64,000 bases of DNA from Priestia aryabhattai (lineage in GTDB: Bacteria > Bacillota > Bacilli > Bacillales > Bacillaceae_H). Position numbers and translations under genes: made by a program. The notes under the pieces are model-generated. The model was not told the origin of the DNA. It ran no database searches and worked only from the letters and a program-made list of their open reading frames with translations. Position 1 is the first letter of the stretch. Each line of letters starts with the position of its first letter. Location: contig NZ_JAMBOQ010000002.1 of NCBI RefSeq assembly GCF_023715685.1, forward strand, positions 868,001 through 932,000, read 5' to 3'. Shown here in pieces: positions 44,934 to 54,450 of this stretch.

Positions 44934-47900
44934 ATGATAAATAAAACATTAAACAAAGAACAATTAAAAGATTCGTACTCAAGCAGAACGTACTATAGAG
45001 GACACACGTATTACAAGCAGGGACGTGTGCTTGATTTGGAATACAATGAACAGACCACTACGTGGACAGCATCCGTTCGAGGTGCAGAAATGTATACGGT
45101 AATGGTTGAACAAAAAGGAAATTCTTTTTATTCATTCTGCGATTGTCCTGCTTATCACGAGTTTTCAGAATGCAAACACGAAGTAGCTGTTTTATTAACC
45201 ATTTGCGATGAGCGAGCAAAGCCGCAGCCAATTAAAACGAAGCCTTTTCGCCAAAGCAAAGAATACGAAAATGTAAATCATTTTATCGATTTATTTTCGA
45301 GCTATCAACAAACAATAAGCGACCACAGGAAATATGCAGATAAAGATCCGTTGAAAGTAGAATTTATTTGCAAGTCTTACTCAGAAGAATTTTTACGTTC
45401 AGAAGGAATGTACGTAGCCCTTGAAATGAAAGTGGGCGTCGACCGGACGTATGTAGTAAAAAACATTCAAGAATTTTTAACAGACGCTAAAGAATTCCAA
45501 ACTCATGAATTTACTAAGCGCTTCGAATATGACCCTGCGGAACATTTTTTTATAGAAGAAGATAAGAAAATCATTGAGTTGCTGATGGATATTATGACGA
45601 ATGAGTCATTTTATAAGAATTCCTATTCCATGTATCGTTCGTCTGCAAATAACAGAGAACTAATCATTCCATCCATCGTAGCCAAAGAGTTATTTCAATT
45701 GCTCAAAGATCGGAACTTTACATTTATTCATGAAGGGTATTCATATGAAAATATTATCTTTGCTGAAAGCTCAGCTCCGTTTTCGTTTCAATTAAACAAA
45801 CACCCGGCAGCTGGATTTGAGCTAGACTTTACGGAACTTCATCAAGCTTCGTTTTTTGATCGATACGGTTGGTTATTTTTAAATGGGACGTTTTATGAGC
45901 TATCTCAAGATCAGCGTATGCTTCTTGAAGGGCTTCGGAAAACGGCACCTTTGAAGCCAGTCGTACCTATTGCAGAAGAGCAGATGGGCAATTTTTTATC
46001 TCACGTCGTCCCAGGACTAAAAAAAGTGGGGAAAGTGGATATCGCAAAAGAAGTATCCCATCAGATTATTGCACCTGAACTAAAAGCAAAAGTATTTATT
46101 GACCGTGAGGATGAACAGCTGTTTGTGACGCTTCGGTATCACTACGGAGAGATTTCGATTAATCCATTTTCACCCAGGTCTGAAAAATACGATAAAATCT
46201 TAATACGAGATTTAGAAAAAGAAGATCGCGTTATGGACTTAATTGAAACGGCCCCTTTAAACATTTATAAAAACCAGCTGTATTTAAATCAAGACGAATC
46301 ATCTCTATATGAATTTTTGTTTCATATTGTTCCAAAGCTTGATGAAATAGCGGATGTGTATATTACGGATGAGATGAAAGATTATGCATATACGGATTTT
46401 TCGGCGCCGGTAACAACGGTTGACATCAAAAACAGCAATCAGTTATTAGAAATTAATTTTGACTTAGGAGACATTGATCATCAGACCGTTCAAGATGTTT
46501 TAAAATCCGTCTTAGAAAAGAAAAGCTATCATCGTCTAGATAACGGCGCGTTTATCCCTCTTGAAAACGAAGGCTTTGAACATATCCAAAACCTGTTTCG
46601 TGAGCTGAACGTAACGGAAAAAGACTTAAAGGATAACTCATTGCAAGTACCTTTATACAGAGGGATGCAAGTGGAAGAAATTATGAGTGCGGGTGATAAA
46701 TCAGCTGCTAAGTTTGGCTCAGCATTTAAAAGATTACTCACACAGCTTAAATCCCCAGAAGAAATGGACTGGGAAGTGCCAGAATCCTTACAGGCATCCC
46801 TGCGTGATTATCAGTACAATGGGTTTAAGTGGTTTAAATCTCTGTCTCACTACTCTTTAGGAGGCATATTAGCTGATGATATGGGGCTTGGAAAAACGCT
46901 TCAAAGCATTGCCTATATTTTATCTGAAAAAGATCATGGTGAAGATAGTAGTGCCTTTTTAATTGTTGTGCCAGCTTCCTTGATTTATAACTGGCGCAAC
47001 GAATTGGAGAAATTTGCACCGAATCTAACGGTTCAAACCATTACAGGAACGCCAAGCGAGCGGGAGGAAAAGTTAAAACGAACAGCTGACGTATGGATTA
47101 CATCTTATCCAACGCTGCGTCAAGATATTGATTTGTATCAGCCTCTTCATTTTCATGCTTTAATTCTAGATGAGGCTCAGAGTATTAAAAACCATACAAC
47201 GAAGACAGCAGTAGCTGTGCGGACTATTTCAGCTAAAAAACGTTTTGCGCTAAGTGGTACGCCTATTGAAAACTCACTTGATGAGCTTTGGTCAATTTTC
47301 CAGACCATTCTTCCGGGTTTATTTCCAGGGCTTCGCCAGTTTAAAAACATGTCATCTCAGCAGGTCAGTCGAATTGTAAGACCGTTTTTACTACGACGAG
47401 TAAAAAAAGATGTGTTAAAAGAACTGCCTGATAAAATTGAAACAACGCATTTATCTGAGCTGACTAAAGAACAAAAAGAGTTATACGTAGGCTATTTAGA
47501 GCAATTAAAATCATCTTTAGCCGGTGAGGATTTTAATAAAAATCGAATGAAGATCTTGGCCGGATTAACAAGGCTTCGCCAGATTTGCTGTCATCCTTCT
47601 TTATTCGTTGAAAATTACGAAGGGTATTCAAGCAAATTAGAGCAGCTGCTTGAGATTACAAGAAATGCAGTTGCGAACGGAAAACGCTTGTTAATTTTTT
47701 CTCAATTTACAAGCATGCTTCATATTATTCGAGAAGAGCTTCAAAAGGAAAACCTCTCATACTTTTACTTAGACGGTCAAACGCCATCAAAAGAACGAGT
47801 GGAAATGGCGGATCGGTTTAATAATGGAGAACAAGACATTTTCTTAATCTCATTAAAAGCCGGAGGCACAGGCTTAAATTTAACAGGAGCCGATACAGTT

Positions 47901-48140
47901 ATTTTATATGACTTATGGTGGAACCCCGCTATTGAAGAACAAGCGGCAGGCCGAGCACACCGCATTGGTCAAAAAAATGTTGTGCAGGTCATCAAGCTTA
48001 TTTCTCAAGGGACTATCGAAGAAAAAATTTACGACTTGCAGCAAAAGAAAAAAGAACTTATCGAACAGGTTATTCAGCCCGGAGAAACGATGCTTTCTAG
48101 TTTGACAGAAGAAGAGCTTCGAGAACTGCTTAGTATGTAG
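44934..48140 (+). CDS. SNF2-family DEAD/DEAH-like helicase with SWIM zinc finger
   Basis: A protein of about 1068 residues. A SWIM zinc finger (about 50-85; FCDCPAYHEFSECKHEVA, CxC...CxH) is followed by a long bacterial-specific region and then the SNF2 ATPase core: motif I DDMGLGKTLQ (about 647), motif II LDEAQSIKN (about 745), and motif VI QAAGRAHRIGQ (about 1005). Related to B. subtilis YwqA and RapA-like translocases, it should remodel protein-DNA or RNA polymerase complexes using ATP. Start is uncertain: ATG 44934 fits homologous N-termini but has only GGAAG upstream; ATG 44910 and TTG 44901 are in frame. Confidence 0.88.
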   Translation: MINKTLNKEQLKDSYSSRTYYRGHTYYKQGRVLDLEYNEQTTTWTASVRGAEMYTVMVEQKGNSFYSFCDCPAYHEFSECKHEVAVLLTICDERAKPQPIKTKPFRQSKEYENVNHFIDLFSSYQQTISDHRKYADKDPLKVEFICKSYSEEFLRSEGMYVALEMKVGVDRTYVVKNIQEFLTDAKEFQTHEFTKRFEYDPAEHFFIEEDKKIIELLMDIMTNESFYKNSYSMYRSSANNRELIIPSIVAKELFQLLKDRNFTFIHEGYSYENIIFAESSAPFSFQLNKHPAAGFELDFTELHQASFFDRYGWLFLNGTFYELSQDQRMLLEGLRKTAPLKPVVPIAEEQMGNFLSHVVPGLKKVGKVDIAKEVSHQIIAPELKAKVFIDREDEQLFVTLRYHYGEISINPFSPRSEKYDKILIRDLEKEDRVMDLIETAPLNIYKNQLYLNQDESSLYEFLFHIVPKLDEIADVYITDEMKDYAYTDFSAPVTTVDIKNSNQLLEINFDLGDIDHQTVQDVLKSVLEKKSYHRLDNGAFIPLENEGFEHIQNLFRELNVTEKDLKDNSLQVPLYRGMQVEEIMSAGDKSAAKFGSAFKRLLTQLKSPEEMDWEVPESLQASLRDYQYNGFKWFKSLSHYSLGGILADDMGLGKTLQSIAYILSEKDHGEDSSAFLIVVPASLIYNWRNELEKFAPNLTVQTITGTPSEREEKLKRTADVWITSYPTLRQDIDLYQPLHFHALILDEAQSIKNHTTKTAVAVRTISAKKRFALSGTPIENSLDELWSIFQTILPGLFPGLRQFKNMSSQQVSRIVRPFLLRRVKKDVLKELPDKIETTHLSELTKEQKELYVGYLEQLKSSLAGEDFNKNRMKILAGLTRLRQICCHPSLFVENYEGYSSKLEQLLEITRNAVANGKRLLIFSQFTSMLHIIREELQKENLSYFYLDGQTPSKERVEMADRFNNGEQDIFLISLKAGGTGLNLTGADTVILYDLWWNPAIEEQAAGRAHRIGQKNVVQVIKLISQGTIEEKIYDLQQKKKELIEQVIQPGETMLSSLTEEELRELLSM

Positions 48141-48157
48141 CAAAGGATGTGTGAGGA

Positions 48158-48814
48158 ATGAAAAAATGGGCGTTTGTATCAGATTTTGATGGAACGATTT
48201 CAAGAAAAGATTTTTACTGGATTGTGATTGAAAAGTATTTTCCAGAAGGTGAAGAACTTTTCCACCGATGGAAAGCAGGAGAAATGAAAGATATTGATTT
48301 TTTATCTACTGTTTTTCAATCCATTCACCAGGAAGAACCGCAAATTTTAGAAGAAGTAGCGAATATTCCAATTGATGAATACGTGCCCGCTTTTATTAAA
48401 GCTGTTCAGAAAAACGGCGGGGATTTTTATATTTTAAGCGCTGGAACGACGTACTATATTAAACCGATTTTAGATAAATACGGTGTTGAAGAAGTTGAAG
48501 TTTATTCGAATGAAGGATATTTTCATCAAAATAATGTTCATTTGCGTCTAGACCCTACTCACAGGTGGCATTCAGAACGCTACGGCATTGATAAATCTAC
48601 TGTTATTCAAGAACTAAAGGAAGCATACGAAACGATTTATTTTGCTGGAGACAGCGAGCCGGATTCGCATCCGGCAAAATATGCAGATGTCACATTTGCA
48701 AAAGATTCTTTGCAAGATTTACTGCGTGAACAAAACGTTCCCTTTGTTCCTGTTGACACATTTAAAGATATTGAGCAATATTTGATACAACATAATGTAA
48801 TAAAAAAGGCATAA
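48158..48814 (+). CDS. MtnX-like HAD phosphatase
   Basis: A 218-residue HAD-IB phosphatase. Motif I is VSDFDGTISRKDFYW, motif II FYILSAGTTYYI, motif III/IV YFAGDSEPDSHPA. It resembles MtnX (2-hydroxy-3-keto-5-methylthiopentenyl-1-phosphate phosphatase) and its paralogues. The gene is not in a methionine-salvage cluster here but 18 bases after the SNF2 gene, so a paralogue with another substrate is possible. AAAGGATG lies 6-7 bases before the ATG. Confidence 0.8.
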   Translation: MKKWAFVSDFDGTISRKDFYWIVIEKYFPEGEELFHRWKAGEMKDIDFLSTVFQSIHQEEPQILEEVANIPIDEYVPAFIKAVQKNGGDFYILSAGTTYYIKPILDKYGVEEVEVYSNEGYFHQNNVHLRLDPTHRWHSERYGIDKSTVIQELKEAYETIYFAGDSEPDSHPAKYADVTFAKDSLQDLLREQNVPFVPVDTFKDIEQYLIQHNVIKKA

Positions 48815-48815
48815 A

Positions 48816-48856
48816 AACAGCGGTATTATTTGATCACTTCAAATAATACCGCTGTT
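48816..48856. terminator. Bidirectional terminator overlapping the thiolase stop
   Basis: AACAGCGGTATTATTTGA pairs perfectly with its 18-base complement around a 5-base loop. The thiolase stop codon (48826-48828) lies within one arm. Confidence 0.88.
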
Positions 48857-49920
48857 CCTATTCCGCCTCCGCTCCCTAAAGCAGCTATTACATATCGCAT
48901 GTCCCGGCGCTTGCTTTCATAAAAAAGACGCGTAGCTAAAATAGCTCCTGATGCTCCGTACGGGTGTCCTAGCGTCAATGCCCCTCCACGAATATTCACT
49001 TTCTTTTCTGATATCCCCAGTTCTTGCATGCAAGCGACAACTTTAACAGCAAAGGCTTCATTGATTTCAAATAAGTCAATATCATCTACCGTAAGAGAAT
49101 TTCGCTTCAGGATGTTTTTAATAGCTGAAACCGGTGCAATAGCTGGATAAAGAGGTGACACTCCTGAAATGTCAGCGTCGATAAAGCGTAAAACTGGCTG
49201 AAATCCTAAGGCTCGTGCTTTTTTCTCTTCCATCACAAGTGTGATGCAGGCTCCGTCATTGATTCCGCAGCTGGTGACTGCGGTGACGGTGCCTTCTTTT
49301 TTTAAAAAGACGGGGCTGACTTTTTCAAGCAGCTTTGTTATGTTTCGTTTTTTCATAAATGCTTCATCTTGCATCACGTTCGGAAGATGAAGGGTTTCTT
49401 CTTCAAACAATCTCTTTTCAAAAGACTCCCAGCTTCTTTCATGACTTAAAAGAGCGTACCTGTCTTGCTGCTCTTTAGATATGTTATATTGCTGAGCTAC
49501 GTTTTCTGCTGCGATTCCCATGTCAGGATCACCAATTTTATCAGGAGAAAAACGTGCTCTTTTTTCAAAAGGAGAGGTGCTTGTACTTTCAACACCTCCA
49601 GCTAAATAACACGTTCCAGCGCCCGCTTTTATCAAATAGCTGGCCATTCGAATCGCATCTAAGCCAGCTCCGCACTGACGATCGATAGTCATTCCCGGGA
49701 TAGAAAAAGGGAGGTCTGCTTCTAAAGCTGAGAGCCTAGCTACGTTTCCTCCTGGACCTACAACATTCCCTAAAATAATGTCATCAATTTCATGTTCGAT
49801 TCCAGCGCTAAGCTGTTTTAATAAAGGAGCCGCTAGCTCTTGAACATGAAAATCTTTAAGTACACCGTTTTCTTTTCCAATGACTGTACGCTTCGCTTTT
49901 ACAACTGCTGCTTGATACAT
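48826..49920 (-). CDS. yhfS: Thiolase-family protein (YhfS-like), one catalytic Cys absent
   Basis: A 364-residue thiolase-fold protein, about 30 residues shorter than a usual acetyl-CoA acetyltransferase and equal in length to B. subtilis YhfS as I recall it. The acyl-accepting Cys is Cys83 in DRQCGAGLDAI; NEAFAVK and GGALTLGHPYGASG (active-site His) are present. The second catalytic Cys, normally in the C-x-GGG motif near the end, is not there: the sequence reads AALGSGGGIG. Start ATG 49920 follows AAGGAAG at 9 bases. It is 13 bases downstream of bioY and shares its BirA-like operator, so a link with biotin or fatty acid precursor metabolism is likely. Confidence 0.85.
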   Translation of the reverse strand: MYQAAVVKAKRTVIGKENGVLKDFHVQELAAPLLKQLSAGIEHEIDDIILGNVVGPGGNVARLSALEADLPFSIPGMTIDRQCGAGLDAIRMASYLIKAGAGTCYLAGGVESTSTSPFEKRARFSPDKIGDPDMGIAAENVAQQYNISKEQQDRYALLSHERSWESFEKRLFEEETLHLPNVMQDEAFMKKRNITKLLEKVSPVFLKKEGTVTAVTSCGINDGACITLVMEEKKARALGFQPVLRFIDADISGVSPLYPAIAPVSAIKNILKRNSLTVDDIDLFEINEAFAVKVVACMQELGISEKKVNIRGGALTLGHPYGASGAILATRLFYESKRRDMRYVIAALGSGGGIGTAVLFEVIK

Positions 49921-49933
49921 AGTCATCACTTCC

Positions 49934-50491
49934 TTACATAGAAGCTGTGTTAGAACGGCCAGGTACCGTTACTACTTTTCGAACTTTTGTAATTAAATAA
50001 GCCGCAACCACTGCTTTTATACAGTCACCTGGAAGGTAAACGAAACTTAGCTGAAGAGACTTCAGAAACGGAATGTGAAGCTGCATTGCCTGCACAGGAA
50101 TGCCACATGCATATACTAACACAATGCCAAATAACACATTGACGGCAAACGCCTTTGCAACCGTTACATTTTTTAACTTAGATAGCGTCCAGCCAATAAA
50201 GAAAGCTGCAAACACATAGCCTATGATATATCCAGCACTCGGACTCAAGAATACGCCAATTCCTCCGCGCCCTCCAGCAAGTAAAGGAACGCCAGCTGCT
50301 AGTAAACATAAAAAAATAAATTGGCTTAATGCGCCTAACCTAGCCCCAAGAATACCTCCTGCCAGCATAACTCCCATCGTTTGAAGAGTAATAGGAACGG
50401 GAGTAAATGATAGAAAAATAGGAGGAACAAGCCCCAGTGCTCCCATTACAGCCGTAAATAATGCGACATACGTCATATCTTTTGTTTTCAT
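49934..50491 (-). CDS. bioY: Biotin transporter BioY
   Basis: A 185-residue S component of the biotin ECF transporter, with about six helices. Typical features are AVMGALGLVPPIFLSFTPVPITLQT, split here as the N-terminal region, and the GGRGGIGVFLSPSAGYIIGY signature. It binds biotin and needs EcfA/EcfT or works alone at low affinity. GCGGAGG precedes the ATG. A BirA-like operator overlaps its promoter, giving repression when biotin is sufficient. Confidence 0.94.
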   Translation of the reverse strand: MKTKDMTYVALFTAVMGALGLVPPIFLSFTPVPITLQTMGVMLAGGILGARLGALSQFIFLCLLAAGVPLLAGGRGGIGVFLSPSAGYIIGYVFAAFFIGWTLSKLKNVTVAKAFAVNVLFGIVLVYACGIPVQAMQLHIPFLKSLQLSFVYLPGDCIKAVVAAYLITKVRKVVTVPGRSNTASM

Positions 50492-50547
50492 TGTAAACCT
50501 CCGCTATGTATGATAAAACATGACTATCGTATCTTATTAAACTTAAA

Positions 50548-50580
50548 TTAGTCAACTTTATTTTTATATAAGTTTACATT
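50548..50580. promoter_or_regulatory. BirA-like operator between bioY and yhfT
   Basis: Half-sites TTAGTCAAC (50548-50556) and GTTTACATT (50572-50580) are separated by 15 bases, the spacing of the Bacillus BirA operator (consensus TTGTTAAC-N15-GTTAACAA type). TTGACT on the minus strand (-35 of bioY, TACGAT 18 bases on) and TTTACA on the plus strand (possible -35 of yhfT) both lie inside it, so one site can control both directions. Confidence 0.7.
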
Positions 50581-50640
50581 TTTTCTTTTCTCAAACGTAC
50601 ATTTACGGTACACTAAAAGAAAAAGGGAGTTTAAGCAGTA

Positions 50641-52074
50641 ATGAAACGAATTGAAGAACTAATTTTTTATCAGTGTCAACAAACGCCTGACGGACTGGCA
50701 CTATCGGATTCTATTAATAAGCTAAGCTACAGTCAAATGTGGGATTGTGTATGCAAAGCCGAAAAACAGCTGCACGAAAAAGGGATAAAAGAAGGGGAGC
50801 TCGTTGCTTTAAGCATGCCAAACAATGTAGAAGCTATTGTGTCATTTTTAGCGATTTTAAAAGCCGGTGGAGTGGTAATGCTTTTACACAATGAATTAAC
50901 AGACGCTGAAATCGATACTTATTTTTCGATTCAATCTCCGAACTGGCTATGGAAAACATCTTCTTTAATTAAAATAATGAAAGAAAAACCTATGCTGCCC
51001 GTACGGCAAGTGAATGCACTGTCCGACCTATTTTTATTTGGATTTACCTCCGGGTCAACAGGAAGGCCTAAAGGGTTTGTAAAATCGCATCATTCTTGGT
51101 CTTCATCATTTCAAGAATGGTCAGACATATTTTCTTTAAAGCCACACGACAAAGTGCTTGTTCCTTTACATATCTCGTATTCCGCGCAGCTTTACCCAGT
51201 TTTACATGCGCTTTGCAGCGGCATGTATGCTGTTATTTTAGAAGCGTTTACACCTTCTGCTGTTTTTAAGAAGGAAGCTAGCTGTATGTCTATTACACCC
51301 GCATTAATTTCTCCATTGCTTCGTTACGTACAAAGCAGACCGAAAGAGAAACGACTTCTGCCAAAGACCGTGATTTCAGTAGGCAATAAATTATCACCTT
51401 CCGTTCGAAAGAAATTTTCACAAGCGTTTCCTGTTGCCTCTCTTTATGAATATTACGGATCTTCCGAAATGGGATTTGTTACGGTGCTTTCACCAGATAC
51501 AGCTGAAACGATGCCTCATACAGTAGGTTATCCTGTTGACAGTGTAGACGTTTTAATCCTTAATGAACGTGGAAAAGAAGTAGAAAAAGGTGACAAAGGA
51601 ACGTTATTTGTAAAAACAAATCAAGCATTTGAAGGGTTTGTTAATGACAGCAAAGAAACAAACCGCTCGTTTTTGAACGGATATGTTACGTCGCATGATA
51701 TTGCAGTTCAACTTCCAGATGGAAGCATTACGATTGTAGGGAGAGATAAAAACGTGATTAAAAGCAGCGGAAGCTCAGTTTATGCTGAAGAAATTGAAGA
51801 GCTGCTTTTACAAATACCGGGGGTTAGCGAAGCAGCCGTTTTTAGTGTAGTAGATGCTGAACGTTCAGAAGTCGTAGGTGCAGCAATTGTCTTAGAGAAC
51901 ATTTCTCTTTCTGATGTGAGACAAGCGCTGACAAAACGAGTATCTGCTTATAAAATCCCGCGTGTATGGAGAATTTTAAAGTCCTTTCCGCGAATGAAAA
52001 ATGGTAAAATTGACAAAGCAATGATATACAGCTACTTTACAGAGAAAGAAGGGAAGACATATGATTTCATTTGA
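50641..52074 (+). CDS. yhfT: AMP-binding acyl-CoA synthetase (YhfT-like)
   Basis: A 477-residue ANL-superfamily acyl-CoA ligase. The P-loop is LFGFTSGSTGRPKGF, the adenine motif YEYYGSSEMG, and the C-terminal hinge and Lys are GRDKNVIKSSG and RMKNGKIDKAM. It activates a carboxylic acid as an acyl-AMP and then a CoA thioester. The B. subtilis counterpart yhfT is in the BirA regulon next to yhfS and yhfU (bioY), so involvement in making a biotin precursor acyl-CoA is likely but unproven. GGGAG precedes the ATG. The end overlaps the next gene. Confidence 0.87.
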   Translation: MKRIEELIFYQCQQTPDGLALSDSINKLSYSQMWDCVCKAEKQLHEKGIKEGELVALSMPNNVEAIVSFLAILKAGGVVMLLHNELTDAEIDTYFSIQSPNWLWKTSSLIKIMKEKPMLPVRQVNALSDLFLFGFTSGSTGRPKGFVKSHHSWSSSFQEWSDIFSLKPHDKVLVPLHISYSAQLYPVLHALCSGMYAVILEAFTPSAVFKKEASCMSITPALISPLLRYVQSRPKEKRLLPKTVISVGNKLSPSVRKKFSQAFPVASLYEYYGSSEMGFVTVLSPDTAETMPHTVGYPVDSVDVLILNERGKEVEKGDKGTLFVKTNQAFEGFVNDSKETNRSFLNGYVTSHDIAVQLPDGSITIVGRDKNVIKSSGSSVYAEEIEELLLQIPGVSEAAVFSVVDAERSEVVGAAIVLENISLSDVRQALTKRVSAYKIPRVWRILKSFPRMKNGKIDKAMIYSYFTEKEGKTYDFI

Positions 52075-52519
52075 ACCCATTACAGCTGACACGATGTATA
52101 TTGTTTCAGAGATTATCAATTCGAACGAAGCTTATAATGTGTTGGAAAACGGCAAGAAAGAGCGGAGCGAACAAGAGCTTTTTAAAGAATACATGAATGA
52201 AAAAACAGACAGTTATTTTATTAAAGCTGACGATACATACGTAGGAGTTATTGATTACATGAAACAAAACCCAAACGATGACCATCCATGGATAGGGGCT
52301 TTTATGATTCATAGCGCGTATCATAATTTCAGTTTTGGAACGCAGGCTTATGTAGCGTTTGAAGACAAGCTAAAAGAAGAAGGAGTTTCAGTCCTGCGCC
52401 TTGGCGTCCTGTCTCAAAATTCTAGAGCCAAGTTGTTTTGGGAACGTCTTGGTTTTACACAGTACGCCACTAAGCCGCTGCACCATAATCAAGTTAACTG
52501 CTTGGAAAAAGAGCTATAA
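52061..52519 (+). CDS. GNAT-family N-acetyltransferase
   Basis: A 152-residue GNAT protein, start overlapping the yhfT end by 14 bases (coupled, GGGAAGAC upstream). The CoA loop is degenerate (HNFSFGTQAYVAFEDKL instead of QxxGxG/A), but the C-terminal LRLGVLSQNSRAKLFWERLGF is typical. It is likely in the BirA-controlled transcript; role unknown. Confidence 0.78.
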   Translation: MISFEPITADTMYIVSEIINSNEAYNVLENGKKERSEQELFKEYMNEKTDSYFIKADDTYVGVIDYMKQNPNDDHPWIGAFMIHSAYHNFSFGTQAYVAFEDKLKEEGVSVLRLGVLSQNSRAKLFWERLGFTQYATKPLHHNQVNCLEKEL

Positions 52520-52555
52520 AAGAAATCCGTGGATATAATCCACGGATTTCTTTTA
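52518..52555. terminator. Bidirectional terminator
   Basis: AAAAGAAATCCGTGGAT pairs with ATCCACGGATTTCTTTT around a short ATA loop. Confidence 0.92.
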
Positions 52556-52557
52556 TA

Positions 52558-54120
52558 TTATTTTATTAAAACCGTTGTATTAGCCGGAATCACAAGCTGA
52601 TTTTTGACTTTCTTAGCACCTTTTTCACTAGCAAAAATCAATTTACCTTTCGCCGTCACAGATACTTTTACCGGTTGATTTGAAATATTATGATACACGC
52701 TAATCGATTTGCCTTTATACGTACGGCTATAGGCAACGACTTCTTTCTTGTCTACTGAAACAGATTGAAGCGTTCCTTTTACTAACTCTTCGTGCTGCTG
52801 ACGCACACGAATCATTTCACGGTAATGATTTAACAAAGAACCCTTTTGTTTTGTTTGTGCTTCTACTGACACACCATTGCCGCCTTTGTTGTATACAGGT
52901 GTTTCCCAGCTGGTTTGTCCAAGTCCGTTTCCTTCGTACCAGCGGAACGGTTCACGGATTAATTCATCAGGCTTTTCACCGGTCATTCCAACTTCTTCAC
53001 CGTAATAAATATACGGGTTGCCAGGAAGCGTAAGTAAGATAGAAGCAGCTGATTTTGCTTTATTCACATCGCCGCTTAGCTCACTCATGACGCGATTTTG
53101 GTCATGGTTGGTTAAGAAAATGCCATCAATTTTGTTTGGATTGTATGATTTGAACAGCTCATCCGTTGCCGCTGCTGCAGTGGCAATTCCTTGATCATTT
53201 CCTGCTTTTACAGAGTTTACAATCTTTCCTGCTAAATCAAAGTTAAACAGAGAATCAAGCGATTGATAGTAAGGAGCCACGACTTCAGGCTGATCCCATA
53301 CTTCACCCGTTAGATATACGTTCGGGTTTTCTTTTTTCATCGCATCTCTGAACTCATTCCACCATACGATATTTTTCTTAGCGCCTTCAGGTGTTTGACC
53401 TTTAAAAATATGAAGCGCAGCATCTAGGCGGAACCCGTCAACTCCTTGCTTCAGCCAAAACTTTCCTACGTTAATCATTTCTTTTCTTACTTCAGGATTA
53501 GCGTAATTTAAGTCAGGCATTCCTTCCCAAAACGTTCCGTAAAAATACTCTCCGTTTGGAGCTTTATGCCATACTTGCTGTCCCCAAGATCCTTTTTCAT
53601 TCAAATCGGTATTTTTATCAGCCCAAATATAGTAATCTCTGTACTTGCTATTTTTATCTTTTAACGCAGCTTGAAACCAAGGGTGTTCACTGCTCGTATG
53701 ATTCACAACGAGGTCCATAATAACTTTTACGTCTCGTTTATCTGCTTCTTTCATCAGCTTGCGAAAATCTTGCAGATTTCCATACTGCGGATCAATATTA
53801 TAATAGTCCGTTACATCATATTTATGATAGCTAGGAGAAGGGTTGACAGGCATCATCCAAATCCCGTTTACTTGAAGATCATTTTTTGTATGAGAATTGC
53901 CGTCATTTAAATAATCCAACTTTTGTGTAAGACCTTTTAAATCACCATGTCCATCCTTATTTGCATCGTAAAAAGAGTTTACATACACTTCATAAAAAAC
54001 ACCGTTTTTATCTGCTGTTGGAGACTTACCTTTATGTACGGTTTCTGCGTGAACGCCTGTTGATAAGCTAGCAGCCAGCGGCAGTGTTAGTGCTAAAGCT
54101 GTCCATTTTTTCCCTTTCAT
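52558..54120 (-). CDS. Secreted alpha-amylase (GH13)
   Basis: A 520-residue glycoside hydrolase family 13 enzyme with a signal peptide ([22 protein letters not shown], written in two parts: charged start and hydrophobic core, cleaved after VHA). Catalytic residues are Asp in [12 protein letters not shown], Glu in LTGEVWDQP and Asp in LTNHDQNRV; the calcium-site region is [10 protein letters not shown]. It degrades extracellular starch. This matches the well-known B. megaterium amylase type. ATG 54120 follows AAAGGGGATG. Two cre sites mark CcpA control. Confidence 0.93.
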   Translation of the reverse strand: MKGKKWTALALTLPLAASLSTGVHAETVHKGKSPTADKNGVFYEVYVNSFYDANKDGHGDLKGLTQKLDYLNDGNSHTKNDLQVNGIWMMPVNPSPSYHKYDVTDYYNIDPQYGNLQDFRKLMKEADKRDVKVIMDLVVNHTSSEHPWFQAALKDKNSKYRDYYIWADKNTDLNEKGSWGQQVWHKAPNGEYFYGTFWEGMPDLNYANPEVRKEMINVGKFWLKQGVDGFRLDAALHIFKGQTPEGAKKNIVWWNEFRDAMKKENPNVYLTGEVWDQPEVVAPYYQSLDSLFNFDLAGKIVNSVKAGNDQGIATAAAATDELFKSYNPNKIDGIFLTNHDQNRVMSELSGDVNKAKSAASILLTLPGNPYIYYGEEVGMTGEKPDELIREPFRWYEGNGLGQTSWETPVYNKGGNGVSVEAQTKQKGSLLNHYREMIRVRQQHEELVKGTLQSVSVDKKEVVAYSRTYKGKSISVYHNISNQPVKVSVTAKGKLIFASEKGAKKVKNQLVIPANTTVLIK

Positions 54121-54136
54121 CGTTTCATCCCCTTTT

Positions 54137-54150
54137 TGCAATCGTTTGCA
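54137..54150. promoter_or_regulatory. cre site (CcpA operator) in the amylase leader
   Basis: TGCAATCGTTTGCA is a 14-bp palindromic catabolite-responsive element, just upstream of the ribosome binding site, suitable for roadblock repression by CcpA. Confidence 0.7.
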
Positions 54151-54168
54151 TAAATTGACTACAATTGA

Positions 54169-54198
54169 AATATAGCACCTTGTTGAAAACGATTACAA
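54169..54198 (-). promoter_or_regulatory. Amylase promoter with overlapping cre
   Basis: On the minus strand TTGTAA (54193-54198) and TATATT (54169-54174) are 18 bases apart. TGAAAACGATTACA (54184-54197), a full consensus cre, covers the -35 region, so CcpA binding should block RNA polymerase. Confidence 0.75.
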
Positions 54199-54377
54199 TA
54201 AAAATTTCATTTTGATTATTTTGAACTATTAATTATTCTGACAACCTGTTTATTTACTGTGTCTAATGACATTAAGGGGTTGCGTTATATTAAGTCTATA
54301 GATAGAAGAGATCGATAAAATAAGAGAGTATTATCCAAGCGAAAATAATGACTATGTTAAATATTCTGACAATGTTA

Positions 54378-54406
54378 TTGTTCTATTCATCATCTCGTGC
54401 TACAAT
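54378..54406 (+). promoter_or_regulatory. Promoter of the pxp operon
   Basis: TTGTTC (54378-54383) and TACAAT (54401-54406) are 17 bases apart, the best promoter in the 340-base gap before pxpA. Confidence 0.6.
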
Positions 54407-54417
54407 CCAAATATAAC

Positions 54418-54450
54418 TGAAAAACGGTACTTAAATTCCGAAAAACGGAA
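54418..54450 (+). promoter_or_regulatory. Candidate IclR-type operator
   Basis: AAAAACGG occurs at 54420-54427 and 54441-54448, exactly 21 bases (two helical turns) apart. The second copy is inside the palindrome TTCCGAAAAACGGAA (54436-54450). It lies just after the promoter start point, fitting repression by the IclR protein encoded at the far end of the operon. Confidence 0.55.
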
